A DNA stretch of 64,000 nucleotides, taken from assembly GCA_032717465.1 (NCBI GenBank), contig CM064653.1:38631055-38695054 (forward strand), in the 5' to 3' direction. Below, one piece after another: positions 35,220 to 47,042 of the stretch; within the stretch, counting starts at the first letter, position 1; each line of letters opens with the position of its first letter. Source of the DNA: Coenobita brevimanus (lineage: Eukaryota > Arthropoda > Malacostraca > Decapoda > Coenobitidae). Both the position numbers and the translations under genes were made by a program. Below the pieces are notes generated by a model that ran no database searches, was not told the DNA's origin, and saw only the letters and a program-made list of their open reading frames with translations.

Positions 35220-37020
35220 CTATAATTTATTTTCTTTCTTATTTCATCATTTACTAATTTCCTTGCCCTTTCTCCCTATCTTCGTTCTTCATTCTTCCAA
35301 GCTTTGCCAATTCCCGTCCTTACGACATTTCATTCCTTCCCCGGCTTCTCCTTCCTTCATCTACACTCTGCATATTTCCTCATCTGTTAACTCCCTGCTT
35401 CATCCTCTTTTCCTTTTATAATCATATTTTTCTTTCCCTTCCCTTCCTTTCCCTTCTCCTCTTTTCTTCCCTTTCCTTTTCATCTCTTCTCTTCCTTTGT
35501 CCACCTCTCATTCCTACCTTCATTTCTCCCTTCTCCGTTTCTCCCCTTCATTTCCTATTCAAACTCTTTCTTTCGCCCCCCCCCCCTTCCTCTACCTCTC
35601 TCTCACCCTCCCGTTCCTTTCTCTAACTTACCTTCCTCTGCCCACTTCCCCCCCCTCAACAACTTTTCTTTCCCCACCCTCTCTTCCCTCCCTTCCTCCT
35701 ACCTCTCGATCCCCCACTCTTTCCCCACCCCTCTACTCTCTTATTTCTCCTCCCCCTCCCCCATCCTTTTCTTCAACTCTCCCTTCTCATCCCTTCTGTC
35801 CAACGCAACTTTTTTTCTCTCCTCCCTCTACTTCCTTTTTAATGCTTCTTTCTCTCACCTCCCTCTCCTCCTCTACCCTTCTTCCCTCCCTTCCTCTTTC
35901 TCTCACAACCCACTTCCTTCCTCGCACCCTCCCCCACCCCGCCCACTACCTTCTGTCGCCACCCCCTTTTTCCTTCCCTCACCCCTCTTTCTTTCACCGT
36001 CTTCTTTCACTTCCTCTTTTCCTTTTCTTATCCCTTACCCTTCACTTTCACCATTTTCTCCAGCTCTCTCTTATCCTTTCCCCTTTCCTCCCACCGTCCA
36101 CCTTTCACCCTTTCACTCCTTCCCCTTTCCATCCCTCCGACTCCTCCATTCTTTTTTCCTCCACTCACTCTTCCACCACTCCATCTTCACCTCTTATCTC
36201 TTCCCTGCTTCCCCTCCTCGCCCCCATCTTTTCTTTTAATCTCCCCTACCCATCCCATCCCCCCTTCCCTTCCTCCTTCCATCCCTACGACCCTTTGTTC
36301 TTCATTACCTCCCGTTCCTCACCCATTCGTACATCCCTACCATTCTTCCTCTTCCTTCCTCCTTCTCATCTTCGTCCCAACTCTTTCTTTAAGCATCCCC
36401 CCTCCTCTCCCCTCCCCTTCCCCTCCATCGCTCTCTTTCACCGCCACCTCACCCCCCCTCTACCACTCTTTCGTTCGCTTCTTTCTTCCTTTCTTATGCT
36501 CAATTTCCTCGCTACTTCTTCTTTCGTTTTTTCCTCTCTTTCTGCTCTCTCCATCATCCTCTTCTTCCACTCTAGTTTTCTATTTCTCTTCTTTCAATTC
36601 TACTCATTAATTTCCTCTTTTCACATCCACTTTTTTTCAACTTTCTCTTCTCTTTCTTTTCTCCCCCCCTCTCTATCTCTCTTTACATCCCTTCATCCTC
36701 AATCCCTCGCTTCCCTCACCCCCTTCTCCAAACCTCCCGGTATCTTTCCTCCCTCCCCTCCTACTCTTCTTTTTACTTCATCACCCCCTTCCTTTCCACG
36801 ATCCCATTCTTCTTTTACCCTCCCCCTCTCCCTTCTTCCTCCCCCTCCACTCCCCATTCTCTCACTTCCGCTCTCCCTTCCTCGTCCCTCCTCTTGTACC
36901 CTCTCCTCTCCCTCTCCCTTTCTCTTTCACCTAACCTCCCTCCCTCGCCCCCCACCCTTTCTTTTACTCTTCCCCGCTCCTCCCTTTCCCCCCTCTCTTT
37001 CTTCTCCCTCTCCTTCCCCC
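35051..37020 (+). repeat. 2-kb polypyrimidine tract
   Basis: The longest strand-biased block here: CTTCC, TCCTC, CCCTT words with few purines, (CT)n at 35051-35070 and 35179-35214. It contains a 518-codon open frame (35497-37053) made of Ser, Pro, Leu and Phe. Pyrimidine-only codons cannot be stops, so the frame is expected by composition. Confidence 0.93.
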
Positions 37021-37215
37021 AGCACAAATTACAAGCTTGTGTACTCTGCCTGAAGTACACTCGCCGTACATCTGAGCACAAAAGGACCTCCGCTCATTAC
37101 TCCAGTTCCGTGCTACCCTTTCTTTACATACACATACACATACAAGCGCACACACATACACTCATACACACGCATATACAAACACCCACTCTTATGTAAG
37201 ACCTTCCAACATATT

Positions 37216-37299
<84 letters not shown>

Positions 37300-37300
37300 C
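37021..37300 (+). repeat. Unique strip, CA-rich DNA and (AC)38
   Basis: About 90 bp unique, ACATACACATAC words, then CA run 37220-37295. Confidence 0.95.
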
Positions 37301-37700
37301 AACTACAAACACGATAAATATACAGTACTCTAAATAGGGTATGAGAGGTTCAAAGGAGAAGTGCCACGAGCTTTGAACACTTTACTAACCAGCCATAAAG
37401 GGAAAACCTCTAACTTAACCTAATTCCACTTTCTGGGTGGATAGTAAAGAAAAATTATCCACATCGCATCCTGGCACTCCCCTGAGATCCACAAACAGGC
37501 CTACACAGACAACGTAAAGGATAAGGAGCCAATCAGAAGTATACAAACACCTACCCAGCCACAGAAACACCCCGGTCATTTATAAACTCATACATCATAC
37601 AGCTATCTACTGTACATTGCCATACACCTTGCCCATTTACATTCACACACCTATACTGCAATACACATAATAGCTTTCATCCATCCGGCCTAATACCCAA
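37301..37700. other. Unique sequence, no feature recognised
   Basis: Ordinary complexity with scattered CATACAC words. No gene. Confidence 0.5.
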
Positions 37701-38235
37701 TCACCCCAACGCTCATCCATCCAGCCATCAGTCTTACTTTTTACTTATCAAGCTAGCTATGAAACCTTCCACCCATCCACTTATACATCCATCTGCCTAC
37801 CCACCTCTCCACATGAGCTTCCATATTATAGCTACTTACCCATTCATCTACCCAAACCATCCATTTTTCCCATTATTCATCAATCCATCCACCTACTCAT
37901 GAAATCATCTCAACAGCTAATCATCCATCCATCCATCCACTCATCCACTACATATCCATCCATCAGCCCATACAATCATCCAAAAAGCTAATTATCTATC
38001 CTTTAAATCATCCACTAAATCATCCATCCATCTACTCATACGATCGTCCACACAGCCAATCATTCATCCATCTATCCATCCTCTCATCCACCTAACCACA
38101 AAATCCATCCATCTACTCATACGATCGTCCACACAGCCAATCATTCATCCATCGATCCATCCTCTCATCCACCTAACCAGAAAATCATCCATCTGTCTAC
38201 TCATCCACCCAGTCTGCCACGGATGCATACGGGCA
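37701..38235 (+). repeat. (CATC)n degenerate tract with an 81-bp duplication
   Basis: CATCCATCCATC words over 500 bp. Near its end TCATACGATCGTCCACACAG occurs at about 38037 and 38118, with the following CAATCATTCATCCATC also shared: an 81-bp tandem pair. Confidence 0.85.
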
Positions 38236-38330
38236 TAAAATTCCAGTTATCCATTTTAGATTTCAGTTTCCATCTGGTTCGCCCTCCCATCCTGATCATC
38301 TGACCTAGGGAACCAGCCAAGTAGAACACG

Positions 38331-38361
<31 letters not shown>

Positions 38362-38880
38362 CTTTAATGTTTTACTCAACCTCACGTACTCCCTCTCTCC
38401 CAACCTTACTTCCTCGCACTCCCTTCTCTTCACTTTATTTTCTCTTCCTTATTTAACTGTCAGTGTCTTTACCTTGCCTCTTTTTTTCCTATTTCTGTCT
38501 TCTTCCTCCTCCTCCTCCTGCTCTCCCCTCTTCCCTCCATTCCCTTTTCCTCTCTCTCTCTCTCTCTCTCTCTTCCTTCCTCCTTATTTTGTCTTCTCTT
38601 CGCTTTGTCCTTTCTGCCGTCTCCCAATCACTCTTCTTTTTCTCCTCTATTTTCTTTCTTTCCTGTTCGTTCCTTTCTATTCCCTTTCCGTCAACTCTTT
38701 CTCCCTTCCCGTCCCTCCTTACTTTTCCTTTTCTCTCCCTTCCTTTTTCTTCCCAGCTCATCACTTCCCTTCCCTTCCCCTCCCTCTCCTCGCTGCCTGC
38801 CCCTCTGTCCCCCTTCCCTCCCCTCCCTGCTCCTCTGCCTCCTACCCCCCTCTTCCTTCCTGTCCCTGCCTAGCTCCTTA
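38236..38880 (+). repeat. Unique strip, (CT)n and polypyrimidine tract
   Basis: About 90 bp of unique DNA, (CT)n at 38332-38358, then C/T-rich to 38880. Confidence 0.88.
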
Positions 38881-39640
38881 TATAACTTACTGCCTACATA
38901 CCGACCTTCTTACCTACCTCTCAACCTCCCTCCCTTCTTCCCTAACTCTTTACCTACCCGCCTAACCTACTTCGCTACCTGCTTACCTCCATAACTACTT
39001 TTCAGCCTACCTACCTCCTTACCTATATACCTGTCTGTCTACCTACCTGCCTCTTTACCTACCTACCTTCTTAGCTATCTCCCTGCCTACCTACCTACCT
39101 ACCTACCCCTTACCAAACTACCCACCTTCTTACTATCAAACCAAGACCTCCCTACCTATTTACCTAAGTATTTCGCTATCTACCTACCTACCATCTCCCC
39201 TGCCTGCCTCCTCACCTTCCTGCCTATCTGTGACACTCCGTAACTCCCTGTCAACCACCTGCTTCCTTAACTACGTCACTGGTCCTCTTCTCCCTGGCCC
39301 CTTCCTGCCTTGCCTCCTAACTTCCCTTATCTACCTGCCTTCCGTCACTTGCTCTCACCTTTCCTACCGTCCCTCTCTCCTAACTACCGGCCTGTCTGTC
39401 TACCGCACGCCAATCTATCTGCCTACCCTTCACCTCCCAACCTAGCTACCTCACTCCCTCCCCACATACCTGCCTACCCCTAACCTACCTGCCTACCTTA
39501 GCCCCACCTACCTACGAACCCTACCTGTCTACCTCACTCCCTCTTCAAAGCCTGCCTCTCCCCACCAACACTTCCTGCCTAACCCCCACAACTACCTCCT
39601 GCCTCCCTCCCTCCCTTCCTTCGAATCATGTTGTGTGTGT
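38881..39640 (+). repeat. (CCTA)n/(CCTG)n degenerate tract
   Basis: CTACCTACCTGCC words for about 740 bp, clean (CTAC)n near 39084-39108. Confidence 0.9.
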
Positions 39641-39712
39641 GTAAAAACCTAGGCGAGCTTCTTGAATTAAGGCACGTCTTGTACTTGGAGTTTTGTTGCT
39701 AAGACGCTGGGG

Positions 39713-39766
<54 letters not shown>

Positions 39767-40968
39767 GGAAAGACAATTAAACAAGGGGTGATATGTCATA
39801 TAGTAATATACGATAGGGAGGAAGGATGATATACCGTCGAGATACAGGAGGGGAACAGAAGAGGAAGAGCGAAATAAACGAGAAGGAAAGTGGGATGGAG
39901 TGACAGAACACAAAGTAATAAGAGCGAAAGAGGAAGGGGAAGAGGAAGAACACGAAAGAAGACGTATAAGGGAGGATAATGAGAAAGAAGATAAGAGGAG
40001 GAGACGGAAGAAAGGGAGAGAAAGGAAAAAAAATGGGAAAAGGGAGGAATGACAGATAAAAGAAAGGGGAACGAGGAGACGAGAAGTAAGAGGGGAAGAG
40101 AAGAGGAGGAGGGGAAAAGAAAAGGGGATGAGATGAAAAGGATGGAGGAGGGAAAGCGAAGTGGGGGAAAGAATGGAAGGTGAAGGACAAGAAGGGCAGC
40201 AAATAGATAAGGAGAAATATGATGTATACATTACGGAAGGGAGGAGAAGAGGAAGAGGAGAGAGAAGAAGTGGAAAGAAGAGGACAGAGAGGAGGAGAGG
40301 AAGATGAAGGACGAACAGCAAGATTAAAGCAGAGGAAATGGACAGAGGACGGAGAAGGGGAGGAGAAGGATGAAGATAAAAGAAGAAGGGGAGGAGAAGG
40401 ATGAAGATAAAAGAAGAAGGGGAGGAGAAGGATGAAGATAAATGAAGAAGGGGAGGACAAGGATGAAGATAAATGAAGAAGGGGAGGAGAAGGATGAAGA
40501 TAAAAGAAGAAGGGGAGGAGAAGGATGAAGATAAAAGAAGAATGGGAGGAGAAGGATGAAGAGGAAGCTTAAAGATGAGAAGGTGGATGAAAAAGGAAGA
40601 AGCAGGAGAGGGGGAATGAGGAGGATGGTGGATGATGAAGAGGAAGAGGAGGAGGTGGGAAAGTAAGATGAAAGAAGAAGAGGAGGAGGAAAGAAGAGGA
40701 GGAAGAGAAGAATGGCGAGGTGATGAGGAAAGAGGAAGAGGTGGGAGAGTAAGATGAAAGATAAGGAGGAGGTGGAGCTCGGTGAGTAAGATGAAAGAGG
40801 GGGAGGTGGAGATGGATGAGTAAGATTAAAGAAAAGGAAGCGGAGGAGGTGGGAGAGTAAGATGAAAGAAGAGGAAGAGGAAGATGAGGAGAAAGAGGAG
40901 GAGGAAGAGGGGGAGAAAGATGAAAGAAGAGGAAGTGTTGATGTTTACTTTCCTCCGTGTTCCTTTGT
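39641..40968 (+). repeat. 1.2-kb polypurine tract
   Basis: (GA)n at 39716-39761, then G/A-rich DNA to about 40940. Minus-strand Ser/Phe/Leu ORFs of 227-231 aa are compositional. Confidence 0.92.
40365..40566 (+). repeat. 31-bp purine minisatellite
   Basis: Six or seven near-identical tandem copies of GGGGAGGAGAAGGATGAAGA plus TAAAAGAAGAA, with single-base changes (AAATGAAG, GGACAAGG). Confidence 0.93.
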
Positions 40969-40974
40969 ACAAAC

Positions 40975-41100
40975 GGTAACAACCAGTCCCTAATTAAGTC
41001 CTTACAGGTGTACGGGCCCCAGGTGAAGCTACCGTGAACCACAACATTTAAGGGCAGATGACTAACTAACCAACAAGGCTTAAAATTACACCTACCAACC
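40975..41100 (-). mobile_element. SINE S1-like fragment (minus)
   Basis: Minus-strand GCCTTGTTGGTTAGTTAG then GGTTCACGGTAGCTTCACCT and GGGGCCCGTACACC parallels the head and 3' half of S1 at 44058 (CACGGTAGCCTAGCCTCGGG, CCTACACC). Internally deleted if correct. Confidence 0.4.
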
Positions 41101-41111
41101 ACACGTGATCA

Positions 41112-41255
41112 TTACACCCCTTCGCACCGATGACTTATTTCAGCCTTGAGTACCCCCCCCCCCTCCTTCACTGCAAGATATCTTTTAGCGGAATGAGACT
41201 GTCTGAGAGTGGCCTGATTAATGTGAAAAATATGCTACCGGACTGAAGGGATTAA
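41112..41255. mobile_element. TTAA-family element, shortened
   Basis: TTACACCCCTTCGCACCGAT to GACTGAAGGGATTAA. Arms are GACTTATTTCAGCCTTGAG and TTTAGCGGAATGAGACTGTC. About 144 bp, so internally deleted. Confidence 0.5.
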
Positions 41256-41357
41256 GGCAGATACTACAATATTTTCCAAGTCCCAACCTTCCCCTAGAAC
41301 AGACCAACGCTCCTAACTGGTTACCGGCCTCAGCTATGTCTCACCATATGTTCCTAT

Positions 41358-41390
<33 letters not shown>

Positions 41391-41479
41391 TTCCACACCA
41401 ACCACCTCCTTCAACACTAATTCCATAAAATAATTCTCCTTGCTTCTCCACCTTCATCACCCACGTCTCATGTACCAGG

Positions 41480-41532
<53 letters not shown>

Positions 41533-41533
41533 A

Positions 41534-41579
<46 letters not shown>

Positions 41580-41846
41580 GCAGGGTAACGTGAGGGTGTG
41601 GGTGTAGGTGTGTTTATGTCTAGGGGCAACCTGGCGATAGAGACACTACCTCCCTTAATGGTTCAACTCCCTCTTAATGGTTCAACCCCTTCCCTTAATG
41701 GTTCAACCCCTTCCCTTCATGGTTCACCCTTTCCCTTTAGTATTCAACCCTCCCCATAATAAGTTTTACGGGACTTCGAGGGGGTCTCTCTCCTAGGCTG
41801 AATATAAATGTAACATCTTCACATTCCCTTTCCTGCCTACCCACCT

Positions 41847-41904
<58 letters not shown>

Positions 41905-41910
41905 TCAGTA
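41256..41910 (+). repeat. Mixed microsatellites and a TTAATGGTTCAACCCC repeat
   Basis: (AAT)n 41357-41390; (GA)n 41483-41532; (GT)n 41539-41577; CCCTTAATGGTTCAACCCC repeated four or five times at about 20-25-bp spacing (41650-41730); (CT)n 41850-41900. Confidence 0.88.
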
Positions 41911-42449
41911 TTTTTGTTTGATGGGTATGACTGTTACTAAGTTTTTCCTTCCTCTTCCTCTTTTTACGTCTGCCGTTACCCGATTCCGGCTTTATGTGCT
42001 CTAGTTACCCTGCCTCGCCCTTGTCCTTGCCTGCCTTACCTTTCCCTGCCTTGCCTTGCCTTGCTTTGCCTCATCCTTACTCTTCTCTGTCTTGCTTCCC
42101 TATCCCTGTCTCACCCTTGCTCTGGCCAGCTTGTCCTACCCTGCGTCATCCTGCCTTACCCTTGTCCTACCCTGCCTCACTCTTGCTCTAGCTGTTTATC
42201 CTACCCTGCCTTACCCTTGCTTTTGTCTGCCTGTCCTACTGTCTTACCATGCTGTCTGAACTTACCCTGCCCTGCCTCACAATTGCCCTGGCTTGGCTGT
42301 CCTATTCTACTCTGCCTTACCCAGCCCTGCCTCGCCCTTGCTCTAGTCTGCCTGTCCTACTCAACCTTACTTAAGCCTCGTTGCCCTGTCCAACCTTGCC
42401 TCAACCTTGCTCAAAGTGGAGTAAAATTGCCTACCGGTAGTCAGGATTA

Positions 42450-42452
<3 letters not shown>
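41911..42452 (+). repeat. (CTTGC/CCTGC)n degenerate pentanucleotide tract
   Basis: CCTGCCTTACCCTTG and CTTGCCTTGCC words for about 420 bp after a short unique strip. Confidence 0.85.
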
Positions 42453-42484
<32 letters not shown>

Positions 42485-43030
42485 AACGGTCATGCTTGCC
42501 GTTCCTTTATGCAGACAACGAGGGTGGAATTTCCCCGGAAGTCAGGGAGTGGACGAACACAGGTGGGCTTTGATCTTCCCCTTCATTATGAGGTCGGTCC
42601 TGAGTCCCCAACTTAACCTAATCTACCGTAACCCTAAACCATACAGATTAACTTAACACTAACTCATACCAGATTTACCTAACCCTAACAGATAAACTAA
42701 CTCTGACAGACGACCCTAATCTACCGTAATAACTCACCCTAAACTAACATTCTATCTAACCTAACATAACACTATTCATAAGCGACACATCAATATAACC
42801 CTAACAGTAACCTAACCTAAATTAACCCTCACAAACAATTCTTATCTAACGTAACAACCTAACCCAACCTAGGTCTAATCTATCCTAATATAACCTCACC
42901 CTACCTAATCAACAAATCAACACACCCCTAAGAGACTAACTTAACCTAAATTATCCGTGACAGACTAGCCTAAGCAAACGCAACAACCTAATCTAATCTA
43001 AAAGACCAATCTAACTTCATATACCCTACT
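42453..43030 (+). repeat. (AAT)n, unique strip and degenerate CCTAA tract
   Basis: (AAT)n at 42449-42481; about 120 bp unique; then CTAACCTAACATAAC-like DNA to about 43030, akin to strongly decayed CCTAA (TTAGG complement). Confidence 0.75.
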
Positions 43031-43364
43031 CTAAATTAACAACCCACACCTTCCAGGAAAAAGAGATTAAGTTCCCAAATCGACTTCATTTGCGAAACCT
43101 GATGGATAACATTCACAAACAAATAAATGAACAATTACATGACGTGCTGTAACTAAAATTTATTTATTTATATAGGATGAACAAACATCAACGGTAAATT
43201 TGTGCACTATCCCTTTCTTATCATCTTTTATGGTAGGGCAGGGAAATGGTCTAGGTGACTTTCTGGATTTACATTCTGAATAACACTATACTCGTGTGAT
43301 GGCAGAAGGAATACAATGCAACATCAAAGCATCAACGTCACGAAGGGATGTATGAAGGTTAATA
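43031..43364. other. Unique sequence, no feature recognised
   Basis: Ordinary complexity, no gene. Confidence 0.5.
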
Positions 43365-43617
43365 TTAATACAACCAGTCCCAGGATGTATTTTAAGTTCA
43401 ATTCGTGCTGCCATTACACAATTTTATTCAGCTCTGGAACTAATGAAACCTATATCTAACCATTCTTGTTCGAAAAGCCTCTTCTGTGTTGAATAAAATC
43501 GTCTGAAGGTAGCAAGATGTAAACAGAAATGTCACCGGATTCAGGGGACAATCGCTTCAGACAGTCATCCTTCTTGAACCCAATAAAATCGTCCGGTGCA
43601 TCTAAAATAAAGTCAGA
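43365..43617. mobile_element. Palindromic TTAA-family element plus extra right arm
   Basis: Left TTAATACAACCAG, arm GCTGCCATTACACAATTTTA TTCAGC, centre ACCTATATCTAACC, right arm GTTGAATAAAATCGTCTGAA GGTAGCAAG, end CCGGATTCAGGGG. A second right-arm fragment (CCCAATAAAATCGTCCGG) follows at 43579-43596. Confidence 0.6.
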
Positions 43618-43765
43618 TACATTATTATTATGAAAGTTACATGGAATTCATCAAGGCGATCTTGCATGAACTGAAAAACATCCTTTGAGGGAAACAACAA
43701 AGGCGTCATCGGTGCGAAGTGGTGACAACGCTAATGACTGACAGTTAAGAAGGGATGATGGGCTG
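43618..43765. other. Unique sequence
   Basis: No feature recognised. Confidence 0.5.
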
Positions 43766-43961
43766 TTAAATTTTCCACCCCTCCAATACGGTGGCATTTA
43801 TTACAGCTTACTCTTGCTTCCTCTAATTTCCTTCAACTTGGCAAATATCTCGTACCGGAGTTGTATGTAACCTCTCCATTTTGAAACTCCTGAGCTGAAT
43901 GAAATCGTCTGGTGTTAACATTTGCAATATATGAGAGACGTCACGATAGTGCATGGGTTAA
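43766..43961. mobile_element. Palindromic TTAA-family element with TTAA at both ends
   Basis: Starts TTAAATTTTCCACCCCTCCA and ends AGTGCATGGGTTAA. Right arm CCTGAGCTGAATGAAATCGT CTGG, centre GTATGTAACCTCTCCATTTT. The left arm is degraded. 196 bp. Confidence 0.6.
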
Positions 43962-44057
43962 GAGCCCCACGTGAAAGACCACACTGACCTAACGTGCTTC
44001 ACAAAAAATCCTTGGAAACTGTTGCCCTGCCACTTTGAGATTTTATTTTTAACCATT
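43962..44057. other. Unique sequence
   Basis: Short spacer before the SINE. Confidence 0.5.
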
Positions 44058-44295
44058 CAGTCTGGTGGTTAAGTGGTTAGAACGACGGCCTTGTGTCAGT
44101 TCGATCCCTAAAAGGTGACTGTAGGCTTTTCGATCATATACTGCCACCAAGGGAAAGAGGTTAGTATTCAATCACTAAATGTACGGGACCACGGTAGCCT
44201 AGCCTCGGGACCCTACACCTCTATGGGGGTAACAGGGGATAGTTCTTTATCTATTTATCTGTTTATCTATTTATGTATTTGTTTATCAATTTATT
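44058..44295 (+). mobile_element. tRNA-derived SINE, family S1 (plus strand)
   Basis: Box A TGGTTAAGTGG at 44066-44076 and box B AGTTCGATCCC at 44098-44108, then AAAAGGTGACTGTAGG, TTCGATCATA, CACGGTAGCCTAGCCTCGGG and CCCTACACC. Collinear with the minus-strand copy at 16105. Ends in a (TTTATC)n-type tail (44250-44295). Non-coding. Confidence 0.75.
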
Positions 44296-44661
44296 TTCAT
44301 TATTATTTTTTACCGTTCCTCCTGAAGCTGAGGTGGCCTTGAAAGACACCTGGTTCTGATGTGCAGTGCTCCTTATGCAAAGATATATAGCACACTTCTG
44401 CCATGATATATGACACACTTCTGCCACGATATATCAGCCACACTTAAGAAATCGTTCTCACACAATTAGCATAACTACTCTGCTGATTAAACCATGTGAC
44501 AGGCTATGATACTCTACAAGGAATTATCAGGCAAAGAAATACCGTAGTCATCTTGTGTATTGCTCACCAAACTTTTTTTTTTTTTTTTGTCTAACACTTT
44601 TTATTTTTCTCGACACGTGTAACAGTGAAGTTACAAAAAAAAAAAAAAATGTTCATCCTGC
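44296..44661 (+). repeat. Mostly unique; short CACACTTCTGCCAYGATATA repeat
   Basis: GATATATGACACACTTCTGC-type unit present about three times at 44380-44455. Poly(T) near 44573-44588 and poly(A) near 44635-44649. No gene. Confidence 0.6.
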
Positions 44662-44885
44662 TTAACCCCTTCAATCCGGTGACATGTTTCAATGATCCAC
44701 TCCTGTTTCCTTATAATAAACTTTTGGGATATCTTGTGTAGTGACGAGGAAAAATTAAAGTTTTAGCTAACCTCTCCAGTTCAAAAAGTCTCCCCAAAGC
44801 TGAAAAATAATCTTAATATAGCAAAAATAAAATACATAAATAAATAAATAAATAAAAATAAAGTCGCCGAACTGAAATTCTTACA
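44662..44885. mobile_element. Palindromic TTAA-family element
   Basis: Starts TTAACCCCTTCAATCCGG, right end GCCGAACTGAAATTC followed by TTAC. Centre GCTAACCTCTCCAGTTCAAA, right arm CAAAGCTGAAAAATAATC. About 224 bp, same size as the copy at 3686; (AAAT)n has grown in the right arm. Confidence 0.55.
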
Positions 44886-45218
44886 CCTCACCCCATTTTT
44901 GTGTAACGTCTAACAAAGGTAATAAGAAAGGACAGAGGCTGGTAAGGATGAACGGATATTAGTCTGTATAAAGCTTCTCTACCCTCTCATACCCTGCCCT
45001 GCCCTTGCCCTACCCTACTCTCTATATGCATTCCCCTGCCCCTGCCCTACCCTCCATAACACAACCCTAGCCTTTCCCTGCCCCACAACCTATATGCACT
45101 CCCCTGACCCTGCCCTACCCTGCCCTGCATAACACTACCCTAGCCTTGCCCTGCCCTACATTCTATATATATACACAAGGCTGAGCTGCTCAAACAAACC
45201 CTGGCTTCTGGATATAAA

Positions 45219-45275
<57 letters not shown>
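44886..45275 (+). repeat. (CCCTG/CCCTA)n strip and (CT)26
   Basis: CCCTGCCCTACCC words at 44985-45160. Uninterrupted (CT)n at about 45222-45273. Confidence 0.9.
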
Positions 45276-45277
<2 letters not shown>

Positions 45278-46540
45278 TTTTTACTCCCGCTTCCTAACGC
45301 TTACCTTTACCCTCATCTTACCTTACCCTACCCCCCCTTTTTTTTACCTTATCTATCTCCCATGCTATTCTACTCTATTCACCCTTCTGCCTCACACTCT
45401 CCTATCCTACTCTGCCTTATCCTAATACTCTATCCTATGCCATCTACCCTACCCAACCCTATTCTACTATATTCTACCTTAGCTTACCCTACCTACTACC
45501 TTGCCCTATCCTCCCCTCCCCTTTCCAACCTGCAATGTTACCTTACCCTACTGTACACTATCTTATTCTCTCCTCCCCGACTCCCAACCCTATTATTCTT
45601 CCTTATCCTCCTCTATCCAACCCTGCTATTCCACTCCCCCCTCCCCTGCTATCCTCTGCTACTCTGCCCTACCTTTCCCAGCCCTGCTACCGTACCCTAC
45701 CCTATCCTTTCCTTCACTACCTTACCTTAAAGTTGTGTTAATGCCTACCCACTCCACCCTGCTCCCTTTCCCTAGCCTTCCTTCACATTCCTCCCCAAAC
45801 CCTGCTATCCTGCTCCATCCTATACTGTCTTGCAACATCCTACCATATCCTTCCCTACCTTACACTACCCTACCAATCCCACAATGCCTTTGCTATCATT
45901 CACCACGTCCTCGCACGCACTTCCTACCCTACCGTCCTCGCCACTATTACCTTCTCCAACCCTACCCCACCTGCCTATCCGCCCTTCCCTTCCCTTCCCT
46001 TCCCTCTCTTCCCTTCTCTACCCTGCCCTACCCTACATTAACCTACCCTACACCACCTCTCCCAAAATACCTTATCACACACCACCTCCCAAGCACTGCA
46101 CTTCAATGCCTTACTACCCTCCCTTTCCCTACTACTGTCCCCAACCCTACCTTACCCTACCCCTCGCCAGAAAATGCCCTATCACATGCACTTCCTGCTT
46201 TACTACCCAACCCTCCCTACAACCCTACCCTACATACCCTCAAAACAACTTACCTATCACATCTCCACCCCCTCTCACTCATTTCCTGCCTAGCTACCCT
46301 GCCTTACAACACCTTACCTTATACTTTTCTGCCTACCCTACTCTCCTATCCTACCCTACCCTACTCTTCTATCCTACCCACCCTCAAAACAACAACTACC
46401 AAACCCCATTCCCTCTCACTCACCTCCTCCCCGATTACCCTACCTTACAACACCCAACCCAACCCTACCCTAACCTACCCTACTCTACCCTACCCTACCT
46501 TGCCCTACCTACCCACACCAAAACACCCCAGCTATGACAC
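45276..46540 (+). repeat. 1.2-kb degenerate (CCTAC)n / pyrimidine tract
   Basis: TACCCTACCCTACC words throughout. Plus-strand ORFs of 235 and 385 aa (Pro/Leu/Tyr/Ser) are compositional. Confidence 0.92.
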
Positions 46541-46860
46541 CCCACCCCCTCTCTCACTCACTTCCTGCCAGGCTACGTTGTGGATAATCTCACCCACAAT
46601 CCTGCCCGTAACACCGCTCCTATCCTCTTTAAGCTCCCCCCACGCCCCCCTCCTATAACCCCCACCCCCTCCATGCCTCTCTCACTCCCTCTCCCACTCC
46701 CACCCTCTTTCTTCTTTTAGTCCCACTCTCCTCTCTTCCGCCTCCTCCCACTCGCCCCCTTTTCTGTCTGTTTCTGTTTCGACTCTCTCTCTCTCTCTCT
46801 GCATATCCCTTCACGTCCTCTCCTTCCTTTAGTCTGACCATTAATCTTCATCTCTTCTTT

Positions 46861-46895
<35 letters not shown>

Positions 46896-46997
46896 AACTA
46901 TTACCAAGGCACCCTCGTCACCTCTCCCAACCTTCGCCATACCCCAGACACCCCCCTTTTTCACACATACACACATACCGGTACTTACTTCGCCCCC

Positions 46998-47042
<45 letters not shown>

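Noticed and set aside
35497..37053. 518-codon open frame, Ser/Pro/Leu/Phe-rich
   Set aside because: Lies in a polypyrimidine tract where stop codons cannot arise; no domain, no sequence complexity.
45501..46658. 385-codon open frame and overlapping 235-codon frame
   Set aside because: Translation of degenerate CCTAC repeats; two overlapping frames are equally open.
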